Shown: piece by piece, positions 43,301-51,357 of the stretch
How positions within the stretch are numbered: the stretch's first letter is position 1
Layout of the letters: each line of letters starts with the position of its first letter
Assembly (NCBI GenBank): GCA_964494205.1
Contig: CAZBRD010000003.1
Coordinates: 310,001-374,000, forward strand
Direction: 5' to 3'
DNA length: 64,000 bases
Source of the DNA: JBBTCX01 sp964494205
Lineage (GTDB): Bacteria > Planctomycetota > Phycisphaerae > UBA1845
Made by a program: the position numbers and the translations under genes
Notes under the pieces: generated by a model
What the model saw: the letters and a program-made list of their open reading frames with translations, nothing else
What the model was told of the DNA's origin: nothing
Databases searched by the model: none

Positions 43301-44694
43301 ACGCGTTCCCAATCACGGCCACGATTCAATCGAGCGAGCTTGAGGAGGGCTTCCTGATCGTTGGGGATTTTTTCGACATACGTGCGTAGCGCGAGTTCCG
43401 CCCTGTGATCCTGTTCGGTCCTAAGGAAGGCATCGGCCAGCAGATTCCATGCGGTGGGGTCGTTTGCTCCGGCGGTGCCGAGCGATTCGATGTTTGCGAT
43501 CACGGTGTATGGGTCGTTCTCGGCACCGGCGATCATGGCTTTAAGAATCGTGCGACGCTCGCCGTTGTTCAGATGTTGCTTTTGGGAGAGTTCTTCATAC
43601 TCGGCGAGCGCGGTGCGGGCCTCGCTGGTCTTTTCTGCGGCCAAATAGAGCTTGATGGCTAAAGGAAGGAATAGCGCACGTCGGTGATCGGTCAATTCGC
43701 CCAGCGCGCGGCGAGCACTGTCCTCGCAAGCTGAAGTTTGTGACGAGAGCAATGCGAGGTTGGCTTCGGCGCTGTAGCGCATCAGCGTGAACGTGGCGAA
43801 CTCGATGTCCGAATCTGCGAATTGCTCCGCAGTCATTTGGGGAAGCGCTTCGAGAGTAGCTCGGGCGCGATCGAACACACCCCAGGCCATCCATTCGTCG
43901 GCGATCAAGAGTCGAATGGCTGGATCATGCACGGAAGCGGTTTCCGCCGACCGCAAATCGGCTTGTGCGGCGGAAACAGTCTGAGGGTTTTTTGCGTCGG
44001 TGATGCGGCGAATGCGGGCGCGCTGTGCGAGGGCGTCGGCTGAGTCCGGGTTTTTCTGCACGGAGCGTTCGACCCATTCCATCGCGCGGCTGCCCGCATC
44101 GGGGGATTCGGTTTCCAATTCGAGAGCGGCGAGCATGGAATACGGCTGCACTTCTCTTGGATGACTTATGACGATCTTCTCAAGCGTTTGCCGTGCCTCA
44201 TCCATCTTGCGGGCGACCACTTGTGCACGGGCGAGCCAGAGCATGGCGAAGAGATCATCGGGGTGAGCGGTGAGGTATTGCTTGCAGAGATAGGCCGTTT
44301 CGTCGGCGTCGCCAACGGTCATGTAGAGGCGCGTCAGTTTTCGGAAAACGTTGACGTTGTCGGGTTGTTTGCGAAAGAGTTTCCGGTAGGCGCCGAGGGC
44401 GGCGGCAACGCGCTCCGGTTCACGTGGTTCGACGGCGAGGCTTGCTTCGGCGAAGTCGAGGAGTCGATCGAGGTCGTCGGGCTTTTTCGAGAGGTACAGC
44501 TTGAGTTGCTTGCACGTTTCCGGCCAGTCTTGCTGGGCCTTGGCTGCGGTGGCTGCTTCGAGGGCGTTCGATGCAATCAGCTTGCCTCGAATTCCATGCC
44601 CCGCGATTGCGCCGACAACAAGCACGACAATCACAACGACGAGGATGATGAGGGCACGAAGATTGATTCGAGCTGGACGACGCGAGTAAGTCAT
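40354..44694 (-). CDS. Giant membrane-anchored TPR-repeat protein
   Basis: 1446 residues. After a short basic N-terminus one membrane helix (about 12-33, LIILVVVIVVLVVGAIAG) anchors the protein; the rest is almost entirely tetratricopeptide helices, recognisable by repeated 'A...LA.......A......A....P' periodicity, for example 'ALGAYRKLFRKQPDNVNVFR', 'AEKVLAPFSGQ', 'AIDLCQDTIGMHAD', 'REDFDRCIALADGN'. I estimate more than 30 repeats. This form resembles large TPR scaffolds such as PEP-CTERM-associated PrsT-like proteins. No enzymatic domain is seen. It probably organises an envelope or polysaccharide-secretion complex on the outer face of the inner membrane; this is inferred from fold and topology. 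Confidence 0.82.
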   Translation of the reverse strand: MTYSRRPARINLRALIILVVVIVVLVVGAIAGHGIRGKLIASNALEAATAAKAQQDWPETCKQLKLYLSKKPDDLDRLLDFAEASLAVEPREPERVAAALGAYRKLFRKQPDNVNVFRKLTRLYMTVGDADETAYLCKQYLTAHPDDLFAMLWLARAQVVARKMDEARQTLEKIVISHPREVQPYSMLAALELETESPDAGSRAMEWVERSVQKNPDSADALAQRARIRRITDAKNPQTVSAAQADLRSAETASVHDPAIRLLIADEWMAWGVFDRARATLEALPQMTAEQFADSDIEFATFTLMRYSAEANLALLSSQTSACEDSARRALGELTDHRRALFLPLAIKLYLAAEKTSEARTALAEYEELSQKQHLNNGERRTILKAMIAGAENDPYTVIANIESLGTAGANDPTAWNLLADAFLRTEQDHRAELALRTYVEKIPNDQEALLKLARLNRGRDWERVRTYARSAADIRSTVAARLLEVEAAYYLAADQPDPEQRREQCIKFLTELREAAPDSANTRLLLASMLTAQSRFDEAELELRAVISNPSESLNASLQLAELLDRTGRENDAIDLCQDTIGMHADVASPHLLLARLHVSHGRIIDAQQVLEKASVMLHGPEGVLVEHELARLLIEQGDPQSAATRLDRLAKADPRDLSSRLFLTSLPPVRADRARLDQLITEIKSIEGEHGVRWKLQRALFLLDDAGWRTSESKINQLLSDCLKADPSAETPALAMASIDERNDRWTDAENRYREALLRNPQSAEAAQRLAGLLEKRGRYADAEKVLAPFSGQSQQIRKRSLSLAIAQKDYDRAITELEEYIRLGVANLADRAYYAELIYKHRKDAVTAQRILDEIATSNPNAPEALRLQATLLHDAGNTKEALSLLDRAVEQQPAFDTLRLRAEFLHTIGRSDEAERDFKSLIALNESPEVAYQLLASFLESIGKSVEALAAWDAGTKTVPSDEPLQKGLVRALLASNASQDRLRGQTLLAELRTKYPSDAVLAQLAASASLREGTPKSLDEARRSLDLVVEANPSDTQSQLRRIAIMREQGEAESARLAVANAVTQNPSSRDLKLAQIDLELASGQTAIARGLAQSLADENPQEVTLLVQLAALFQSSELVDIARSFNNRAMQVAPTDIAANLQRAEMLWIDGGKKGAIDHLTAFTKTDLGKQNLGIWLRLANFQTQNGESVAADQSLIQAASLADNKTAVTLERMNWLAAQKRYTEIPALVMTCQSEQSDYLAAVSTAARLLLSAGREPEWRHAGAYYQELIVLAPQQIAGYLGAAKASHLLGDTEAAIKAYRDALDRVSPYHAQSLNDLAWLLAHQRKPEALNEAADLATRGLSRYPRNIHLLDTRGVVRMKQGKWREAREDFDRCIALADGNPRTQANALLNMAKTMKELREPAGQIREKLERARTLDQANGALTDEDRAELGLLLKGL

Positions 44695-44921
44695 TTAACA
44701 CCCCAGAAGCGTTGCAGTGCACGACTTCTACTTCAGCGCGCACTGAGTCCGCAGATTTCCCATTGGTCTATCGGCGATGGTTGAGAGTCATTCTTTTGGT
44801 TCTGGAATGCGGGCAAGCGTCCTGAAATAACTCGATGGATCGAGCATGAAAGGTGATCTTGTTACCGGTCTTGGCGATCAACCCGCGATTAGAGTCGGAG
44901 TAAAGATGATGTCAGGTCGTT

Positions 44922-45509
44922 TCAGGTCGTTTGAAGGATGCCGGATCGATCGGCGGCCTGTGACCTTGCTTTTCGAAGTGCGAGAATCAATTCTATCTCA
45001 CCAGCCGGTTTGTTGGTTTCACTGGCGATCTCGAGAGGCGAAAGGCCGCCGTCTGCAAGCTGGTAGATCGAAGCGTGCCGCTGATCGAGACTGCCGGTGG
45101 TGGTTGTCTTCGCCGGTGGGGGAGTTATCTCATCCTGATGAATTGTGAGGTCAATGGTTGGTTCGTGATTGGCGGCGCGACTCAGCCGTTGCAGTTGGTC
45201 GATTCGTTCGTCGGCCAGCTTGATGACGGTTGCCAGTTTTTCAATTTTCGCGTCGATTCGGCCATGAAGCTGGTGCGAAAGCTGATCGAGTTCGGTCATC
45301 AGTTCTTCGAGGTCGCGAGCGGCTGATTTCGTTTTCTCGGAAACGGCGTTCAACTCACGAATCGACGGCTGAGGAATTCGGCCGGCGTTCTTCATTCGTT
45401 TCAGCGAAGATGCAGCGGCCCACAACAATGACAGGACGACGCCGATGATGAGGACTGTCTGCGTCGTGCTGATAGCGCCTGTGTTGTTTGCTGCGAGAAA
45501 CAGAGTCAT
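44922..45509 (-). CDS. Membrane-anchored coiled-coil protein with C-terminal HTH-like segment
   Basis: 195 residues from ATG 45509, preceded by GGAGGT. One membrane helix (TVLIIGVVLSLLWAAA), then a long coiled coil (about 45-110, 'LEELMTELDQLSHQLHGRID' and onward), a Pro/Thr linker and a C-terminal 'IYQLADGGLSPLEIASETNKPAGEIELIL' (in parts), which resembles a sigma-factor-type or LysM-free helix-turn-helix found at the end of some DUF6115-like proteins. It overlaps nothing but ends where the TPR gene region begins. Function unknown. Confidence 0.65.
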   Translation of the reverse strand: MTLFLAANNTGAISTTQTVLIIGVVLSLLWAAASSLKRMKNAGRIPQPSIRELNAVSEKTKSAARDLEELMTELDQLSHQLHGRIDAKIEKLATVIKLADERIDQLQRLSRAANHEPTIDLTIHQDEITPPPAKTTTTGSLDQRHASIYQLADGGLSPLEIASETNKPAGEIELILALRKARSQAADRSGILQTT

Positions 45510-45583
45510 TTCCGTGACCTCCATGTCACGATGCGTCGCGACGCATTTGCCAGGAATCGGGAAATCATTCCCGATGGTATTCG

Positions 45584-46762
45584 TCAACGCGACTGCAAGG
45601 CTTGCTGTGCAATCGCTATGACTTCACGCAGAGGAACATTGTGCTTGGCGGCGATGGTTTTGCAATCCTCGTATTCCGGGCTTGCTGTTAATTGGCCGCC
45701 ATTTGATTCACCGATCTTTACTCGGATCGGTCCGAGCGTTGTCTGCACCGTCTCGAAACGTCTCCGCAGAATCGTTCGGGCGGCTTCTCGTCGCCGGATG
45801 CCGAACGTCGGCGTCTCAGCGAAGATGATGGCTTCCATTTCTTCGCGTCGCGTCGGTTCGCAGAGCACGGTCAGCAGTGTGCCCGGTCGAGACTTCTTCA
45901 TGACTATCGGCATGGTGAAGACATCCAGTGCACCCGCATCGAGGAGGCGGTCCATGCAGTGGGCGATTGCCTGCGGGGAAGCGTCGTCGAGGTTGGTCTC
46001 CAATACCACGATTTGGTCGGTATCAAATGGGCTGGAATTCGTGGTTTCGCCTATGAAAACCCGCAGCAGATTCGGGCGTGTTACGCCGTCACGCGTGCCT
46101 GCACCGTAGCCGATCGAGCGAATGGACATGGCGGGCATCGCGCCGAATGACTCAGCCAGCGTCGTCAGCACCGCGGCGGCGGTGGGGGTGGTCAGCTCGC
46201 CGGGTTCATCGCAGGCGGTAAGTGGCACGTCTTTTAGGAGTTCGGCTGTTCCCGGCGCGGGAATAGGCATGAGGCCATGCTCACAGCGTACGGTGCCTGA
46301 GCCGGTCGGGATGGGTGAGCACAGCACGCGGTCAACGTTGAGCATGTCGATAGCAAAGCAGGCACCCACGATATCAAGGATTGCATCGACTGCGCCGACT
46401 TCATGAAAATGAACTTTCTCGATCGTTGAGTTGTGTACTTTGGCTTCGGCGACGGCGAGTCGCTCAAAGATCGTATTCGAGCGTTGATGCACTCTCTCCG
46501 GCAAATTGGCACGATCAAGAATCTCGCGAATGTGCTTCAGGTGACGATGCGCGTGTTTGTGCTGCTCATCGAGATGGACTTCGAATCGCGTGGCTGCGAA
46601 ACCTTGTTTCTTGATCTTGCTTATGGAAAGCTTGAATCCCTCGAGGCCCATCCCGTGCAGCGATGCTTGAAGCGAAGCGGCGTCGGCACCAGCGTCGATC
46701 AGGGAGCCGACGATCATGTCTCCGCCCGCACCGCTGAAGCAATCGAAATACGCGATTCTCAT
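45584..46762 (-). CDS. larC: Nickel-pincer cofactor biosynthesis protein LarC
   Basis: 392 residues. 'MRIAYFDCFSGAGGDMIVGSLIDAG' (in parts) is the LarC N-terminus. 'FHEVGAVDAILDIVG', 'SPIPTGSGTVRCEHGLMPIPAPGTAELL' and 'NLDDASPQAIAHCMDRLLDAGALDVF' (in parts) are family blocks; His-rich 'DEQHKHAHRHLKHI' can bind nickel. LarC inserts nickel into the pyridinium-thioacid cofactor of lactate racemase-type enzymes using CTP. It is a single uninterrupted ORF, unlike the split larC of Lactobacillus. larA, larB and larE are not in this window. Confidence 0.93.
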   Translation of the reverse strand: MRIAYFDCFSGAGGDMIVGSLIDAGADAASLQASLHGMGLEGFKLSISKIKKQGFAATRFEVHLDEQHKHAHRHLKHIREILDRANLPERVHQRSNTIFERLAVAEAKVHNSTIEKVHFHEVGAVDAILDIVGACFAIDMLNVDRVLCSPIPTGSGTVRCEHGLMPIPAPGTAELLKDVPLTACDEPGELTTPTAAAVLTTLAESFGAMPAMSIRSIGYGAGTRDGVTRPNLLRVFIGETTNSSPFDTDQIVVLETNLDDASPQAIAHCMDRLLDAGALDVFTMPIVMKKSRPGTLLTVLCEPTRREEMEAIIFAETPTFGIRRREAARTILRRRFETVQTTLGPIRVKIGESNGGQLTASPEYEDCKTIAAKHNVPLREVIAIAQQALQSR

Positions 46763-46801
46763 GCCTGCATTGTAGCCTTGAATTGATGCGACGCGATTCG
46801 G

Positions 46802-47440
46802 TCAAAAGCCGTACCGCTGCTCGCGCCACGGGTCGCCGAGCATGTGATAGCCGTTCCGCTCCCAGAAGCCAGGTTTATCCTTGCCGAGGAACTCGACGGA
46901 CTTGATCCACTTCGCGCTTTTCCAGAAATACAACTTTGGCACGACAAGCCGGACGGGGCCGCCGTGATCGGCACTGAGCGGCTCGCCGTCGTGATGCGTG
47001 GCGAAGAGACAGTCCTCGTCGTTGAACGCGTCGAAAGGGAGGTTGGTTGACCATGGGCCGGTGTCGACGGAGTAAGCGTGGATCAGCACGTGCGAGACGT
47101 TTGGTTTGAGTGGAACCTGCTGCATGACAGTGCGAACCAGTGGACCTTCGAAGATGTTCTCTAGCCGCGACCAGCGCGTCACGCAATGGATATCGCAACG
47201 GACAGTGTGGCGTGGAAGCTGGTTGAATTGATCCCAGTCGAAGACGACTTCTTTTTCAACCAGGCCGTGGAATCGAAGCGTCCAGGTGGAAGTGTCAACG
47301 ATTGGCACTCCGCCGGCATGCAACACAGGCCACTTTGGTTTGCCGGTGGTTTTGTCGGTTGAGACTTTCACTTGCCCGGGTGGGAGACGTTTGTCGCGCA
47401 GGACGTCGGAGCTGATAATGTCGGGGGTTCGAGGCATCAT
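46802..47440 (-). CDS. Molybdopterin-dependent oxidoreductase, sulfite oxidase-like
   Basis: 212 residues from ATG 47440; the longer in-frame start adds a hydrophobic but poorly conserved leader. 'LPRHTVRCDIHCVTRWSR' contains the Cys that ligates molybdenum, 'FEGPLVRTVMQQV' and 'LPFDAFNDEDCLFATHHDGEPLSADHGGPVRLVVP' (in parts) are pterin-site segments. This short form lacks the dimerisation domain of sulfite oxidases and has no twin-Arg signal, so it is probably cytoplasmic, unlike MsrP. Donor and physiological substrate are unknown. Confidence 0.85.
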   Translation of the reverse strand: MMPRTPDIISSDVLRDKRLPPGQVKVSTDKTTGKPKWPVLHAGGVPIVDTSTWTLRFHGLVEKEVVFDWDQFNQLPRHTVRCDIHCVTRWSRLENIFEGPLVRTVMQQVPLKPNVSHVLIHAYSVDTGPWSTNLPFDAFNDEDCLFATHHDGEPLSADHGGPVRLVVPKLYFWKSAKWIKSVEFLGKDKPGFWERNGYHMLGDPWREQRYGF

Positions 47441-47601
47441 GTGGACCAATAGAACGAGAGAGGGAAGGGATGGCAAGTTGGGATTAGGATATGGCGGCGG
47501 AAAATCTGAGGTAGCCTTTGAGTTGGGTTCTACCTGTTAACCAACGTGTAAAGATCAAGACGTGCAAATCGGGAATTGGCTGGAGCTTATGCAATGGTTA
47601 C

Positions 47602-47674
47602 TGGAGTCGACGGGGTTCGAACCCGCTACCTCCTGGTTGCAAACCAGGCGCTCTCCCAACTGAGCTACGACCCC
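47602..47674 (-). tRNA. tRNA-Ala (anticodon UGC)
   Basis: The reverse strand folds into a full cloverleaf: acceptor GGGGTCG / CGACTCC, D arm GCTC / GAGC, anticodon arm CCTGG-TTTGCAA-CCAGG, T arm GCGGG-TTCGAAC-CCCGT. Anticodon TGC reads Ala codons, the G3:U70 wobble pair is the alanine identity element, and the discriminator is A. CCA is not encoded. 73 bases. Confidence 0.98.
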
Positions 47675-47689
47675 AAGATTTCGCTTTGA

Positions 47690-47718
47690 ATTGTAACGGC
47701 GAGAAGCCAAGCCGCCAA
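47690..47718 (-). promoter_or_regulatory. Promoter of tRNA-Ala
   Basis: On the minus strand TTGGCG (47718-47713), a 17-base spacer and TACAAT (47695-47690), 15 bases before the tRNA 5' end. Confidence 0.6.
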
Positions 47719-48339
47719 GTCGCGCGGAGTGACTGGTGCGGGTATCATTTCAAGCATGGGCCGGATGCCCAGGTTTGAACAATTCGGGCATCCGCATGAA
47801 TTCGACTTGAATGTCGGCGCTACAATTGGCCAAGGCCCCCACATTTCCCAGAGAAAACCAGTGGCAGGTGGCCAGATAGCGCCCCTAACTGGCCTAATCG
47901 GCAACCACCCGAAATTCACTTTGAATCTTGGAAGGGCCAGTTTCACAACGCGAAGAACACCGTCGGTGCCAAATCGTTGGCACTGATCGCACGGACGAGT
48001 GAACGATCGGTTGCTATCGAAGGGGGGCAAGGCATTCCGGAATGTTAGTTCTTGGCCGAGCTACAGGTCTTGTTGGAGCCGACTACACAATGTGCAGGAC
48101 GATCCAGGCCAGCGAAGGTGTCAGATGGTCACGGTTTCCGTTTACTTATCTGCCCACGCTTACTGGCTCAAAGCCCTTGCACCAGGGACCACTTACGAAG
48201 TTCGCTGTGTTCTTAAATCAAAGGACATCTCCTTTGGTTGCGAGCTCTCTGTTCAATGGGTAAAGTTATCTGTAACCTTGGTTACTAATCGCACAACTTA
48301 ATGTCGCGGCACATGATGACGATCTTGCCGTTGCTTTCC
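47719..48339. other. 620-bp gap between tRNA-Ala and the split tRNA-Gly
   Basis: Overlapping ORFs exist on both strands here (for example a 121-codon minus frame with CxxC text and an 85-codon plus frame), but none has a ribosome site or recognisable family, and they mask one another. I see no repeat. The base composition is intermediate between host and prophage. Confidence 0.4.
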
Positions 48340-48368
48340 GCGGGCGTAATTCAGTGGTAGAATGCCAG
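48340..48368 (+). pseudogene. 5' part of a tRNA-Gly gene: left attachment site (attL)
   Basis: GCGGGCGTAATTCAGTGGTA then GAATGCCAG. Acceptor 5' strand GCGGGCG, TA, D stem ATTC / GAAT (four perfect pairs), D loop AGTGGTA, G26 and the first four bases of the anticodon stem (CCAG) match the usual bacterial tRNA-Gly. After CCAG the sequence becomes unrelated (TTGAATGAAAATTG), with no T arm or 3' acceptor strand. The break coincides with the drop in G+C and with an integrase gene 107 bp on. The 3' part is not in this window. Confidence 0.75.
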
Positions 48369-48475
48369 TTGAATGAAAATTGATCATGCCACGCTATCAA
48401 TAACCGCGATTCGTAGATAATAATGTACATTTTATACATTTGCAGCGGTTTTCAAATTGATGTATTATCGGGCCT

Positions 48476-49732
48476 ATGGTACGAAAAAGAGGTAGGCCGC
48501 AAAAACATTTCACAGCCACTTGGGGCGAACTAATCACCGGTCTTTGTCTGCGTTCCAATGGACGTTTTTACCCTGTTGGAAAATCAGATATTTCGTTCGG
48601 AGCGGATGAGAAACTCGCCATCTTTCGATTCAGAAAATGGCAACAAGAACAAGGTATCGAAACAGAACCGTTCGATCCGTTTGAAGCATTATCTTCGTAT
48701 GGAGACATGGTTCAAATTGAACGCGAGAGAATACGCTCACTGATATTGTTCAATCCGAAACAGGCTGCCATTGATTTGAACATTCCGCATCTCGCCGACT
48801 ATCCGGTTACGCCAGACAAACCGCAATTCACGTTGAAACAGATCGTTGATGATTACGTCGAGAACAAGCGAAACAAACTCGGAAAACCACTCCAGAAGAA
48901 ATACAAGCTCAACCTGAAAGAATGGTGGACCGAGTTTCTAGCGTTTTGTCCGGTCATTCATGCCCGCGAAATCACGAACGAAATGGTTCGAAAATACGGC
49001 TCAGCCGTGATGACGCATTTCGACAAGGGGTTGTCAGCTGCTTACGTGAAATCGAGATTTGCCGCCGTTAAAGCTGTCGTCAATTACGGTCTAGAATATA
49101 CGAAAGATAAGGCAGACTATCGCAAATTGCTCGATGAACTTGCTATCCTGAAAAATCCCGCCGAGGTTTCCGATGGTCCCAGACCAATCACGCCAAAGGA
49201 ACTAAAGGCTCTTCTCAAGCAAGCAAAGAAACCGAGAATGAAAACCATTCTGCTCCTCGGTCTCAATTGCGGCATGCATTCGGGCGAAGTCGCATCCATC
49301 AAACGCGAAGATATTGACCTTGAAGAAGCAACCCTAAGTTGCAGGCGAACGAAGAACAGTCATCCGCGAGTAGCGAAACTTTGGCGTAGAACCGTTGAGG
49401 CAATCCGTGAATACCGAAAAGAGAAACCTCATCAATCGGATTACTTGTTCGTTTCGACTCACGGTAATAAAATAACCGGCTCAACCATTCAACAGGTGAT
49501 GATCACTTTGCGACGAGGAGCGAAGCTAAGCGAAGAAATCACTTTTGAAGGTATGAGAGATGCAGCTATTACGATAGCTACTGGCGTTGATCCGTATTAC
49601 GCGAAGTTCTTTGCGGGTCATAAGACAGGGATTCAAGATAAGTACGTTCTTCGCGAAGCAAATCATCCGAAGATCGTAGAAATCTCAGAAGCGATAGAGA
49701 AACATTTTTTCGCCCAAAAGAAAGATCAATAA
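48476..49732 (+). CDS. Tyrosine recombinase (phage integrase), first catalytic Arg replaced
   Basis: 418 residues: an N-terminal arm, a SAM-like core-binding domain (about 120-215), and a catalytic domain from about 225. The box I motif that normally reads G-x-R-x-GE is here 'GLNCGMHSGEVASIKREDID', with His268 at the Arg position. The beta-hairpin Lys region 'SCRRTKNSHPRVAKLW' is present, box II reads 'FEGMRDAAI' (Glu for the first His, Arg kept), then 'AGHKTGIQDKYVLR' supplies His and the nucleophile Tyr. Planctomycete integrases that I recall share the 'G(I/L)NCG' form without the Arg, so this looks like a family trait. It is adjacent to attL. Confidence 0.88.
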   Translation: MVRKRGRPQKHFTATWGELITGLCLRSNGRFYPVGKSDISFGADEKLAIFRFRKWQQEQGIETEPFDPFEALSSYGDMVQIERERIRSLILFNPKQAAIDLNIPHLADYPVTPDKPQFTLKQIVDDYVENKRNKLGKPLQKKYKLNLKEWWTEFLAFCPVIHAREITNEMVRKYGSAVMTHFDKGLSAAYVKSRFAAVKAVVNYGLEYTKDKADYRKLLDELAILKNPAEVSDGPRPITPKELKALLKQAKKPRMKTILLLGLNCGMHSGEVASIKREDIDLEEATLSCRRTKNSHPRVAKLWRRTVEAIREYRKEKPHQSDYLFVSTHGNKITGSTIQQVMITLRRGAKLSEEITFEGMRDAAITIATGVDPYYAKFFAGHKTGIQDKYVLREANHPKIVEISEAIEKHFFAQKKDQ

Positions 49733-49751
49733 TTCATGCGGTGGTGTGGTG

Positions 49752-50108
49752 ATGATGATTTACGATTCGCTTGAAAGCATGGAAGACATTGCTAAAGCAG
49801 TTCGCAAGAACGGCTGTTGCTACGTACAGGTCAAGAACCTTCGCAATGCTATCGGTAATATTCGACTCGGTAGGAATGTTCGTGGTCGCATCAAGTATCG
49901 TCTTGATCGATTAGAAATCGCTATTGCTAGCGATAGTACGTTAGAAAGACATGGTGAGTTTGTTTTCCTGTATGATTGCTCTGCTCGGTCTCCAATTACT
50001 CGACTAATCGAGTTGGTCGCATTGTTAAAGCGAAAGCAAATTACGATTCGTGGGGGCGATGCAGATGTACTCCATACTGTTGCAAAAGTACTAAATAAGC
50101 TTGCTTGA
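49752..50108 (+). CDS. Prophage protein of unknown function
   Basis: 118 residues from ATG 49752; GTG at 49746 or 49749 and ATG 49755 are alternatives, all close to GGTGGTG. It begins MMIYDSLESMEDIAKAVRKN and has mixed helix/strand text with a basic centre (NIRLGRNVRGRIKYRLDRLE). Such charge may mean nucleic-acid binding. No family recognised. First gene after the integrase. Confidence 0.55.
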   Translation: MMIYDSLESMEDIAKAVRKNGCCYVQVKNLRNAIGNIRLGRNVRGRIKYRLDRLEIAIASDSTLERHGEFVFLYDCSARSPITRLIELVALLKRKQITIRGGDADVLHTVAKVLNKLA

Positions 50109-50183
50109 AACGCAATCCGAAGATGGTTGCGAAGGCTCGTAAGGCGATCGCTGAGCATTAAGGAATCAAATAGGGAACTAACA

Positions 50184-50753
50184 ATGAAGACTCCGAAAAC
50201 AAGACGAGCGAGCATAGTCATCTACTTGACCCTACTCGCACATATAGTCGCGTCAGTATCGCTCGTATTGAAGTATCCTAATCAACCATTTCTTGCTTTC
50301 CTCTCATCTTATTTGCCTGCCATTGTAGCTTTGTTTTTGCTTTGGCAAGCAATCAAGTTTTCCGGCTTTCTTGTAACCGTTGTCGAGGACGACATTATGG
50401 ATATCGCTGTACGGCATACAAAGCTACATCAAAGGACAGGCGACATTCTAGGCGAGGTTTCCGATGTATTAGTTACGCTGAATGAGAGAATTGCAGCGTT
50501 AGAAGCAGGAAAGCCAGAAACGGCTAACATTCGCAAGCTCATATCAGACTCACGTCAAGCAATCGAAACTCTTGAATCATCAAGCTCTGAAATAAAGGAA
50601 CAAATAGTAACCGATCGAGAAAAGGCGACTTCGACCGTCGATGCTGCAATCAAGCGAATTGAAGATAGATTCACGACCGAAAGAACTGCTTTCCTTACTA
50701 TCTTTTTTGGCCTAGTTACCCTCGTCGTCATCCTATTCTTTAAGAAGCAATAA
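50184..50753 (+). CDS. Membrane protein with long coiled coil (prophage cargo)
   Basis: 189 residues from ATG 50184, with AGGGA nine bases upstream. Two N-terminal membrane helices (about 8-28, IVIYLTLLAHIVASVSLVL; 36-58, FLSSYLPAIVALFLLWQA), a coiled coil (about 75-160: 'HQRTGDILGEVSDVLVTLNE', 'IRKLISDSRQAIETLE' and on), and a third helix at the C-terminus (LTIFFGLVTLVVILFF) ending KKQ. The layout of two helices, coiled coil and one helix recalls superinfection-exclusion or membrane-tether proteins. Function is not recognised. Three bases separate it from the next gene. Confidence 0.65.
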   Translation: MKTPKTRRASIVIYLTLLAHIVASVSLVLKYPNQPFLAFLSSYLPAIVALFLLWQAIKFSGFLVTVVEDDIMDIAVRHTKLHQRTGDILGEVSDVLVTLNERIAALEAGKPETANIRKLISDSRQAIETLESSSSEIKEQIVTDREKATSTVDAAIKRIEDRFTTERTAFLTIFFGLVTLVVILFFKKQ

Positions 50754-50755
50754 AG

Positions 50756-51028
50756 ATGCTAAAGCCTTCATACATCGCTCTAGTCGCCGCCTGCGTGATC
50801 GTACAGCTAACCAAGAATCTGTTAGTCGTAATCCCTGCTTGCATTATTCTCGTCGCTGTTCTTTCCATTGCTTCGACGCGGACTCGTCATTTTGACTTAT
50901 ACTGCCAAAACGTCGGCTCCGATCGCGACTCGGTTACGCGAGAAGATTGGTTCTCATTTGTTTCGATGAAATGTATTGAGCTTGCAGTCTTCTCGGCAAT
51001 CGGAGCTACAATCGGAAGGGTCTTGTGA
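50756..51028 (+). CDS. Small membrane protein (prophage cargo)
   Basis: 90 residues: an N-terminal hydrophobic stretch of two close helices (about 5-22 and 23-40, 'ALVAACVIVQL', 'LLVVIPACIILVAVLSIA'), a polar loop with 'DLYCQNVGSDRDSVTREDWF', and a C-terminal helix (CIELAVFSAIGATIG). Two bases after the preceding stop, so translationally coupled to the coiled-coil membrane protein. Unknown function. Confidence 0.6.
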   Translation: MLKPSYIALVAACVIVQLTKNLLVVIPACIILVAVLSIASTRTRHFDLYCQNVGSDRDSVTREDWFSFVSMKCIELAVFSAIGATIGRVL

Positions 51029-51043
51029 GAGAGGAGTTGCGAA

Positions 51044-51292
51044 ATGAGTCATTCACTTGATGTGTATGTTGTAGACAGCGAGGGTGAACCAGTTGCAGGC
51101 ACCAAAGTCAAGATTATTATTGCGGGGTTCTGGCAGGGGGGCAGCCTAGAAGAATATACAGACGACGAAGGACATGCACAATTTGAAACAGCAGGTGATT
51201 ACGAGGATTCTCGTGAACTTTGGATCAATGTCCGAGGCGAAGAATACGGGCCCTACGAGATCGGGGGCGGGGGTTGGACAATAAATGTCTAA
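51044..51292 (+). CDS. Small beta-sandwich protein, carboxypeptidase-regulatory-like
   Basis: 82 residues; the start ATG 51044 follows GAGGAG closely. The text 'LDVYVVDSEGEPVAGTKVKI' and 'YTDDEGHAQFET' is the 'V.D..G.PV.G..V......TD..G.A.F' pattern of CarboxypepD_reg/transthyretin-like seven-strand sandwiches, which bind proteins or sugars. No signal peptide. It lies between two membrane-protein genes of the cargo module, so it may be a cytoplasmic partner. Confidence 0.6.
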   Translation: MSHSLDVYVVDSEGEPVAGTKVKIIIAGFWQGGSLEEYTDDEGHAQFETAGDYEDSRELWINVRGEEYGPYEIGGGGWTINV

Positions 51293-51357
51293 CTGCAAAT
51301 AGACAGCTAGCGTAGTGTCGCCATACTCCGCCATTTGCAGGCAATAAGGCTACATCA

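Noticed and set aside
47602..47674. tRNA-Ala as the integration site of the prophage
   Set aside because: The tRNA is intact, about 670 bp of non-phage-like DNA lies between it and the composition change, and the broken tRNA-Gly at 48340 gives a better-placed boundary.
47665..48030. 121-codon minus ORF with two CxxC-like pairs between tRNA-Ala and the prophage
   Set aside because: No ribosome site, overlaps the tRNA promoter and part of the tRNA, and competes with open frames on the other strand; not enough to call a gene.
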